Part shown: piece after piece, positions 58,235 through 64,000 of the stretch
Position numbering within the stretch: the first letter of the stretch is position 1
How the letters are laid out: every line of letters begins with the position of its first letter
Assembly: GCA_963169635.1 (NCBI GenBank)
Contig: CAUJDL010000041.1
Location: 87,624 to 151,623 of the forward strand
Reading direction: 5' to 3'
From: Bacteroidota bacterium
GTDB lineage: Bacteria; Bacteroidota; Bacteroidia; Chitinophagales; Chitinophagaceae
DNA length: 64,000 nucleotides
Program-made: the position numbers and the translations under genes
Notes under the pieces: model-generated
Told to the model about the DNA's origin: nothing
Database searches by the model: none
The model's input: the letters and a program-made list of their open reading frames with translations, nothing else

Positions 58235-61030
58235 TTAGGCTGATTTATTTATTAAAGGTAACATAACAGTTATTGTGGTACCAATATTTAGTTCACTTTC
58301 TACAAAAATGCTTCCACCATGTTTTTCTATAAACTCTTTTACAATAGGTAATCCAAGTCCTGTGCCTTCTATTTCTGTAGTGTTAGATGCTCTGTAAAAT
58401 GGTTGAAATAAATTTGCTAAATCATTTTGTGGTATGCCAATACCATTATCTTTTATAGATATTTTTACTTGTTCATATTCAAAATTAATAGACATTTTAA
58501 TATCGCCTGTTTCAGAATATTTGTAAGCATTGTTTAAAATATTTTCTAAAGAATGGTCTAATAATTTTTTATCAAATAATACTTTTTGTTCTTTTCCAAA
58601 AACAAATAAAATTACTTTTCTACCATAGGGGTAGCGATTATTATATCTACTTTCTATCAGGTCTTTACAAAAAATTACTAAGTCATCTACTTCAGGTGTA
58701 TAAGGTGTTCTTTGTGCTTCTTCTCTACCAAGTACTAAAACATCTGTCATTAAATCTTGCAATCTAGCAACCTCTGCATTAATTCTTTTAAATTGTTTTT
58801 TAAAAGGGTTTTGTTTTTCTTCTTGTAAGCCTTCTAAATATATTTCCATTAATTCTACACCACTTTGTATTACTGTTAAAGGTGTTCTAAACTGATGCGA
58901 TGCCATTGATACAAATTGAGAACGTAATTCGTTTAACTCTCTTTCTTTTTCTAATGCTTGTTGCAAATCGTTCATTAGTTGTTCACGTTCTGTAACATCT
59001 CTTGTACTACAAATAATAGAAGTTGTTTGGTTAGTAGTATCTATAATGGGTTTAAAATAAGTTTCTACCCAATAATATTTATTTGTTTTTGCAAGTATTC
59101 TATAACGCAGTTTTACTTCTTCTTTATTAAAAACAATTTTTTCTAAAACATTTTCTATAAAGCTTGCAGCATCGTCTTTATGAATAATGTAAATAAAATT
59201 TTTACCAATAAGTTCTTCTGGATTATAGCCAATTACTTTTTCTGCAGATGGAGATGCATACATAAAACGCCCATCATTATCTAATACAGAAATAAAGTCT
59301 GTAATATTTTCTGATATAAAACGAAACTTACGTTCACTTTCTATTAAGTTTTGTTCTGCATTTTCTATATGTGTATAATCCGATTTTACAATATATATTT
59401 TTTCTGCTTTACCATTTTTATTAAGAGCTACTGTAATTTTTTCTAAAAGCATTTTAGTTTCTCCTACAGCATTGGTAATTCTGTAAAAAAACTCTCCTTT
59501 GCCTTTATTGTTAATTACTTCATCCATTTGTTTTACAATACTGGCATAATCTTCTATATGTATAATATCTTTCCAAAATAATCCATTAGAAATAAAATCT
59601 TCTTTACTACAACCATACAGGCTTTCTATATTATTGCTTACAAATTCGTATTTTTTTTGAGCAATATTATAAATAGCATATACATCATCAATATTATTAA
59701 TAAGGTGTGTAAGCTGATTGGTAACTTTTTCTATATTTTTTTCGTACTCTAATCTTTCAGTTACATCTCTTAATACACAGAGTAAATATTTTTTTTCTTT
59801 AAATGAAAAAACTGAAGTTGAAAACTCAAAAGGAATATTATTTTTATTGTCTTTGGTAGAAAAAATAATTTGTTTTCTTTTAACGGAAGTAGTGCTTTTG
59901 CTAGCATGTTTTAATAAGTCATGAAACTTTTTTCTTTTCTCTAATGTCCATTCTGTATAATATTGGCCAATCCATTCTTCTGGTGTATAACCTAAAATAC
60001 TTACTGCATTATTAATATTTTCTATTTGCCCAGTTTGTAAATCTATGGTTAAAATAATTTCTTTACTACTGTTTAAAATAGTGTTTAATCTTTCGTTGCT
60101 TTCTTGTACTTGTTGAAGTAATAATTCATTATTTTTTTTAAGTTCTAAATTAATATTTAACTCATCTTGCAAATCTGCAATTGTACCAGCAATAATTGTT
60201 GGTTTTCCTTGCTCATCTCTTAAAATAGATTGTAATACTTTTACCCAAATATATTCATTGTCATTCTTGCCTTTCATTCTAAAAACTAATTCACTTTTAT
60301 TAGTTTCTTTTTGCAATAAAAATTGTTGGTAATGCAGATTTACTTTTTCAATATCATCAGGATGTATGGTTTCTTTTTGCCACAACTCACTATACTGATA
60401 AGTGGCTTCTTTAATATAATTGCCTGTTCTTGGCGAATAACCAGTTACTTTTACTGTATTAGTTTTTAAATCGTAATTCCAAATTAATTTATTTAATACA
60501 GATAAAGTAGTTTCATAAATTTCGTTACGATGATAAAGTTGTTTTTTAGTATTTTCTGTAAGTACTGCATTATTAATAGCTAAACTAAGCTGCTGAAAAG
60601 TGGGTTGATAATCTTCCCACCAGATAGGTGTAGATGTTGCTAATAAAATTTGCTCTTGAAAATTATTTTTACTAAACGGATAAATAAAAATGCTTTCTAC
60701 ACCTGCATTGTGCATAAAAGATTTTATTGCTGAAGATGCATTTTCTATATTAAACTCATATATACCCAAAGGTAATTTTACAACTTCATTATTTATTTTT
60801 TGATAATTTTCTATCGTATTTGTAGCAGTATTTTGTAGATATGCTTCAAACACCTGTATTTCATTTTCTGATTGAATATAAATTTGACAATAACTAACAG
60901 CTAATGCCTGCACAGCATAATGAGCAATATTTTGTAATGCTTCTGATAGGTTGCTTTTATTAATAATTTGCTCATAACAATAAGTAAGAAAAGATTCTTT
61001 ACTTATTGTTTTAGGTGTGTTAACAGACAT
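58235..61030 (-). CDS. Multi-PAS sensor histidine kinase
   Basis: 931 residues with no clear membrane helix. The N-terminal region (about 15-170) looks like a GAF domain. PAS/PAC domains (about four) follow, with markers such as VSILGYTPEEWIGQYY, IESLYGCSKEDF and YASPSAEKVIGYNPEELIGKNF. The DHp domain has FVSMASHQFRTPLTV with H712, and the ATPase domain has LENILNNAYKYS, DNGIGIP and GTGLGLPIVKEF. It probably senses cytoplasmic redox, light or a ligand. It is first in the operon with the hybrid regulator. Confidence 0.88.
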   Translation of the reverse strand: MSVNTPKTISKESFLTYCYEQIINKSNLSEALQNIAHYAVQALAVSYCQIYIQSENEIQVFEAYLQNTATNTIENYQKINNEVVKLPLGIYEFNIENASSAIKSFMHNAGVESIFIYPFSKNNFQEQILLATSTPIWWEDYQPTFQQLSLAINNAVLTENTKKQLYHRNEIYETTLSVLNKLIWNYDLKTNTVKVTGYSPRTGNYIKEATYQYSELWQKETIHPDDIEKVNLHYQQFLLQKETNKSELVFRMKGKNDNEYIWVKVLQSILRDEQGKPTIIAGTIADLQDELNINLELKKNNELLLQQVQESNERLNTILNSSKEIILTIDLQTGQIENINNAVSILGYTPEEWIGQYYTEWTLEKRKKFHDLLKHASKSTTSVKRKQIIFSTKDNKNNIPFEFSTSVFSFKEKKYLLCVLRDVTERLEYEKNIEKVTNQLTHLINNIDDVYAIYNIAQKKYEFVSNNIESLYGCSKEDFISNGLFWKDIIHIEDYASIVKQMDEVINNKGKGEFFYRITNAVGETKMLLEKITVALNKNGKAEKIYIVKSDYTHIENAEQNLIESERKFRFISENITDFISVLDNDGRFMYASPSAEKVIGYNPEELIGKNFIYIIHKDDAASFIENVLEKIVFNKEEVKLRYRILAKTNKYYWVETYFKPIIDTTNQTTSIICSTRDVTEREQLMNDLQQALEKERELNELRSQFVSMASHQFRTPLTVIQSGVELMEIYLEGLQEEKQNPFKKQFKRINAEVARLQDLMTDVLVLGREEAQRTPYTPEVDDLVIFCKDLIESRYNNRYPYGRKVILFVFGKEQKVLFDKKLLDHSLENILNNAYKYSETGDIKMSINFEYEQVKISIKDNGIGIPQNDLANLFQPFYRASNTTEIEGTGLGLPIVKEFIEKHGGSIFVESELNIGTTITVMLPLINKSA

Positions 61031-61149
61031 TGATGTTTAGTTTAACGCATCTAATTTACCTTTAATAGTATTTTTTTTGCCAAAAATTTTATGTAAGGCA
61101 ATGATGATTTTATGTAATAAGGTATTATAACGCTTAGTAAAATTATTTA

Positions 61150-62406
61150 TTATAGTATTTTTAATTTTACTGTTTCAATTCTTGTATCACTTACACTTAA
61201 AATATCAAATTGATAGTTGCCAATAATAATTTCTTCTTTTTTCTCTGGTATAGCACCATGAAAATTGATAATATATCCAGAGAGTGTTTCAGATTCGTTC
61301 ATATCAAAAGAGAGATCATATTTTTCATTTAGCATATCAAGCTCTAATCTGCCACTTAAAATAAATTCTGTAGTAGATAATTGTTTGTTTACAAAATTTT
61401 CTGTGTCGTATTCATCTTGTATATCGCCAAAAATTTCTTCTAATACATCTTCTAAAGTTACAATACCTGCAGTGCCACCAAATTCATCAACTACCCAAGC
61501 AATACTTTTTCTTTCTTTGGTAAATTTTTCTATTAAATCTATTGCATTCATAGATTCTGGAATAATAGGAATAGGCAATAATATTTCTTGAATATTTTTT
61601 GGCTTATTAAATAAATCTAACTGATGTATATAGCCTAATACATTGTCTATATTATCGTCGTAAACTATTAATCTGGTAAGTTTATTTTTTATAAATAATT
61701 TTTTTACATCATCTATTGTACTACTAATTTCTAATGCTTCTATTTCTGTACGTGGTACAAGGCACTGACGAGCTTTTACTGTAGAAAGTATTAAAGCGTT
61801 TTCAAATAATTCTTTATTTAGTTCATCGCCACTTTCGTCATAATCTTTTGTTTGCTGATAAAAATGTTCAAGGTCAATATGAGAAAAAGCTTCTTCCTTT
61901 TCACTCATTCTAATATTAAATAAATATTTTAATATCCATTTAGAAATGCTAACAAAAAAACTAGCAAAAGGTTTAAAAATTTGATGAAAAATATTAGCTA
62001 AAAAAGCAAATGAAGTAAGTAAGGTATCATTCTTTGCTCTAAAAACTGCTTTAGGTATAAACTCTCCAAAAATGAGGATTACCAAACCTGCTAAAAAAGA
62101 ATCTACCGCTAATTGTATATACTCATTTTTTACACGTATAAAACTCCAAAAAGAGTGATGCAAAAATTGGCTAAATAATAAACCATAAATAACATAAAAG
62201 AAATTTAATCCAATTAAACAAGAGCCAATAAAACCTGCTTGATTTTCTAAAAATTTTGATATAATGATACTGCTTTTATTGCCTTGCTTTTTTTTAAGCT
62301 CAATAGAAAATCTGTTGGCACTAATAAAAGCAATTTCGTAACCTGCAAAAAAACCAATTAAAATAATGGTAAATAATAGAGATATAAAAATATATACTTC
62401 ATCCAT
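61150..62406 (-). CDS. CNNM/CorC-type membrane protein with CBS domains
   Basis: 418 residues from the ATG at 62406 (MDEVYIFISLL); the frame is open to a TTG at 62436, but that position lies upstream of the predicted promoter. An N-terminal DUF21/CNNM domain with about four transmembrane helices, a pair of CBS domains (about 195-320, VPRTEIEALEI to WVVDEFGGTAGIVTLEDVLEEIFGDIQDEYD) and a C-terminal CorC_HlyC domain. The family is linked to magnesium transport; Bacteroidota gliding protein GldE belongs to it. The usual gldD neighbour is absent, so I do not name it gldE. Confidence 0.85.
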   Translation of the reverse strand: MDEVYIFISLLFTIILIGFFAGYEIAFISANRFSIELKKKQGNKSSIIISKFLENQAGFIGSCLIGLNFFYVIYGLLFSQFLHHSFWSFIRVKNEYIQLAVDSFLAGLVILIFGEFIPKAVFRAKNDTLLTSFAFLANIFHQIFKPFASFFVSISKWILKYLFNIRMSEKEEAFSHIDLEHFYQQTKDYDESGDELNKELFENALILSTVKARQCLVPRTEIEALEISSTIDDVKKLFIKNKLTRLIVYDDNIDNVLGYIHQLDLFNKPKNIQEILLPIPIIPESMNAIDLIEKFTKERKSIAWVVDEFGGTAGIVTLEDVLEEIFGDIQDEYDTENFVNKQLSTTEFILSGRLELDMLNEKYDLSFDMNESETLSGYIINFHGAIPEKKEEIIIGNYQFDILSVSDTRIETVKLKIL

Positions 62407-62411
62407 ATTTA

Positions 62412-62419
62412 CGAATATA
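62412..62419 (-). promoter_or_regulatory. CNNM-type gene promoter -7 element
   Basis: TATATTCG on the minus strand, one base from consensus, 5 bases from the ATG at 62406. It pairs back-to-back with the sulfatase promoter at 62465-62472. Confidence 0.4.
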
Positions 62420-62464
62420 CAATGAAAAATAGGCAAACAAAAGTTTTTTTAACTTTACTTACTA

Positions 62465-62472
62465 TACTTTTG
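62465..62472 (+). promoter_or_regulatory. Sulfatase gene promoter -7 element
   Basis: TACTTTTG, exact TAnnTTTG, 6 bases upstream of the ATG at 62479; predicts a nearly leaderless transcript. Confidence 0.5.
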
Positions 62473-62478
62473 CTACGA

Positions 62479-64000
62479 ATGAAAAAAATTAAAATTCCAC
62501 GTTACTTAGCGTGGCTAATACAAACAGGCATTATTTTTTTATTACTAATGACTTTGTTTCGTTGGTTATTAGTAATATATTTTAGAACACCTTTAGAAAA
62601 AAATATTTCATTAACCGACTCGTTTTTGTTGGGCTTTAGATTTGATTTAAGATTTATCTCTATTTTTTTACTATTACTTTTTATTATTGGCAATATACCC
62701 TTTCTACATCCTATAAATAAAAAGTGGGGCGAAAGAGTTGTGTTTATTATTTGGACAGTTTTTATTATTTTTCTGTGTATTTTTTATGCTGCAGATTTTG
62801 CACATTATGCTTACTTACGTCAAAGACTTAATGCAAATGTTTTAAACTTTTTACACGATGCTAAAATTTCTTTTAGCATGATGTGGCAGAGTTATCATTT
62901 AGGATGGATAATTATTGCATTAATTGTTGCAGTATCGATATTAATAGCTATTGTAAAACTTAATTATAATTATATTTTAAGCAAACCCAATGTTTCTACA
63001 AAAAAATCTAAAGTTATTTGGGCTATTGTATTTGTGTTATTAATGGTATATAGTATTATAGGAAATATAATTTGGAAAGGAGGACAATACCCATTACGTT
63101 GGAGCAATGCTTATGCTTTAGGTAGCGATTATGCTGCTAATATTGCTTTAAACCCTTTTCAATCTTTTTTTAGTACAATAAAATTTAGAACTGTAGCTTT
63201 TGAAAAAGAAAAAGTAAAAGCACATTATAATTGGATGAGTGAATACTTAGCTATACCAATGAATGAAAGAGATACAACCACTTTAAATTTTAGCAGAAAA
63301 ATTATTAACGATACCAATAATTTAACACAGCAACCTATACAAAATGTAGTATTAGTAATTTGCGAATCTTTTTCTGCTTATAAAAGTACTATGTATGGCA
63401 ACCCATTAAACACTACTCCATTTTTTGCAGAAATGTGTAAGCAAGGTATATTTTTTAATAGGGCTTTTTCTCCTGCTTATGGCACAGCAAGAGGTGTTTG
63501 GTCAATTATTACAGGCATTCCAGATGTACAATTAAATAAAACCTCAAGCAGAAACCCAGCAGCAGTAAACCAACATACTATTATTAATGATTTTAATAAT
63601 CACGAAAAATTTTATTTCTTAGGAGGTAGTAGTAATTGGGCAAATATTCGTGGTGTTTTAACTAATAATATTGAACACTTAAATTTATACGAACAAGGTA
63701 GTTACACCTCTAACGAAATTGATGTTTGGGGTATTAGTGATAAAAATCTTTTTTTAGAAGCTAATAAAGTTTTGGCCAAACAAAACAAACCATTTTTTGC
63801 AGTAATACAAACAGCAGATAATCATAGACCATACACAATTCCTAAAGAAGATTTAAAAGAATTTAAAAAAGAAAAAATTAAAAAAGACTCATTAACAAAA
63901 TATGGTTTTGAAAATAATGATGAGTATAATGCTTTTAGATATACTGATTTTAGTTTTGAAAAATTTATAGAAGCTGCTCGTAAAGAAAAATATTTTAATA
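62479..64000 (+). CDS. LTA-synthase-family sulfatase, 3' end outside window
   Basis: 507 codons are visible, open to the right edge. Four or five N-terminal transmembrane helices (about 12-32, 50-70, 80-100, 135-155, 175-195) precede an extracytoplasmic sulfatase-fold domain. VVLVICESFSAYKS gives the metal ligand E296, and YGTARGVWSIITGIP holds the likely nucleophile T336. Family members transfer glycerol phosphate or phosphoethanolamine from phospholipids. The Bacteroidota substrate is unknown. The conserved C-terminal histidine motif is beyond the window. Confidence 0.85.
   Translation, partial: MKKIKIPRYLAWLIQTGIIFLLLMTLFRWLLVIYFRTPLEKNISLTDSFLLGFRFDLRFISIFLLLLFIIGNIPFLHPINKKWGERVVFIIWTVFIIFLCIFYAADFAHYAYLRQRLNANVLNFLHDAKISFSMMWQSYHLGWIIIALIVAVSILIAIVKLNYNYILSKPNVSTKKSKVIWAIVFVLLMVYSIIGNIIWKGGQYPLRWSNAYALGSDYAANIALNPFQSFFSTIKFRTVAFEKEKVKAHYNWMSEYLAIPMNERDTTTLNFSRKIINDTNNLTQQPIQNVVLVICESFSAYKSTMYGNPLNTTPFFAEMCKQGIFFNRAFSPAYGTARGVWSIITGIPDVQLNKTSSRNPAAVNQHTIINDFNNHEKFYFLGGSSNWANIRGVLTNNIEHLNLYEQGSYTSNEIDVWGISDKNLFLEANKVLAKQNKPFFAVIQTADNHRPYTIPKEDLKEFKKEKIKKDSLTKYGFENNDEYNAFRYTDFSFEKFIEAARKEKYFN

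Noticed and set aside
62502..62693. Minus-strand ORF near the right end
   Set aside because: It lies wholly within the plus-strand sulfatase gene, which runs off the window and has a complete family pattern.
1..64000. Full reassignment of TGA to tryptophan
   Set aside because: All other tryptophans visible in conserved motifs use TGG, and only one in-frame TGA occurs in 51 genes. With reassignment in such an AT-rich genome, TGA tryptophans should be common.

Overview
The window is a stretch of AT-rich chromosome from a member of the Bacteroidota, most likely near the Chitinophagaceae/Sphingobacteriia side of the phylum. The evidence is a protein with a type IX secretion C-terminal sorting domain, a TonB-dependent receptor with a CarboxypepD_reg-like N-terminus, Bacteroidota-style fusions, and promoters that repeatedly carry the phylum-specific -7 element TAnnTTTG (I mark 23 such promoters, a few of them one base off). 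Only one gene (the lytic transglycosylase) has an obvious Shine-Dalgarno sequence. I read the stop codon of 51 genes: 48 TAA, 3 TAG and no TGA. I saw no tRNA, rRNA, CRISPR array or intact insertion sequence.

Layout. 1-4.6 kb: end of accC, lpxD, an HD phosphohydrolase, an orphan OmpR-type response regulator, mscL. 4.6-7.7 kb: a three-gene cassette of two D-Ala-D-Ala-ligase-like ATP-grasp enzymes and two SET-domain methyltransferases (SET, ATP-grasp, ATP-grasp/SET fusion); this is the best candidate for an undescribed system. 7.8-17.2 kb: nadB, a T9SS cargo protein, a TonB-dependent receptor, a membrane acyltransferase, obg and the E2 of a 2-oxoacid dehydrogenase. 17.4-22.2 kb: FAH-family hydrolase, recQ, DUF983, murF. 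22.3-24.9 kb: a MarR/pirin/YceI/FMN-reductase redox group with near-identical operators, in which pirin carries an in-frame TGA. 25-31 kb: PurF-like enzyme, dapA, cmk, then an APH-kinase/RapZ fusion followed by a sugar nucleotidyltransferase that looks like AmgK-MurU cell-wall recycling. 30.9-36 kb: the C-terminal half of carbamoyl-phosphate synthase as a separate gene, polA, lplA. 36-45.7 kb: DUF2911 protein, orphan histidine kinase, lytic transglycosylase, membrane protein plus XRE regulator, tatA, purH, comEC, L-2-hydroxyglutarate oxidase. 45.8-50.6 kb: rimP-nusA-infB with a terminator-like hairpin in the leader. 50.6-54 kb: rnc, fabF, acpP, enoyl-CoA hydratase. 54-57 kb: mnmE, a 600-bp scar, pyrD. 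57-64 kb: a two-gene sensor kinase/response regulator system, a CNNM/CorC-type membrane protein and the start of an LTA-synthase-like sulfatase.

The mnmE-pyrD interval is the clearest sign of past mobility. An 18-bp exact direct repeat (23 bp with one mismatch), containing the last codons of mnmE, flanks about 600 bp that hold a decayed BRO-type gene and the broken start of a four-helix-bundle gene. The repeat matches, at 16 of 18 positions, the SGI1 attachment site at the 3' end of mnmE (trmE/thdF) as I remember it. It therefore looks like the footprint of an integrated element that has almost entirely been lost.

Much of the rest is housekeeping: lipid A and fatty acid synthesis (accC, lpxD, fabF, acpP), peptidoglycan synthesis and recycling (murF, dapA, the AmgK/MurU-like pair, the transglycosylase), nucleotide synthesis (PurF-like, purH, cmk, carB half, pyrD) and translation (rimP, nusA, infB, rnc, obg, mnmE).
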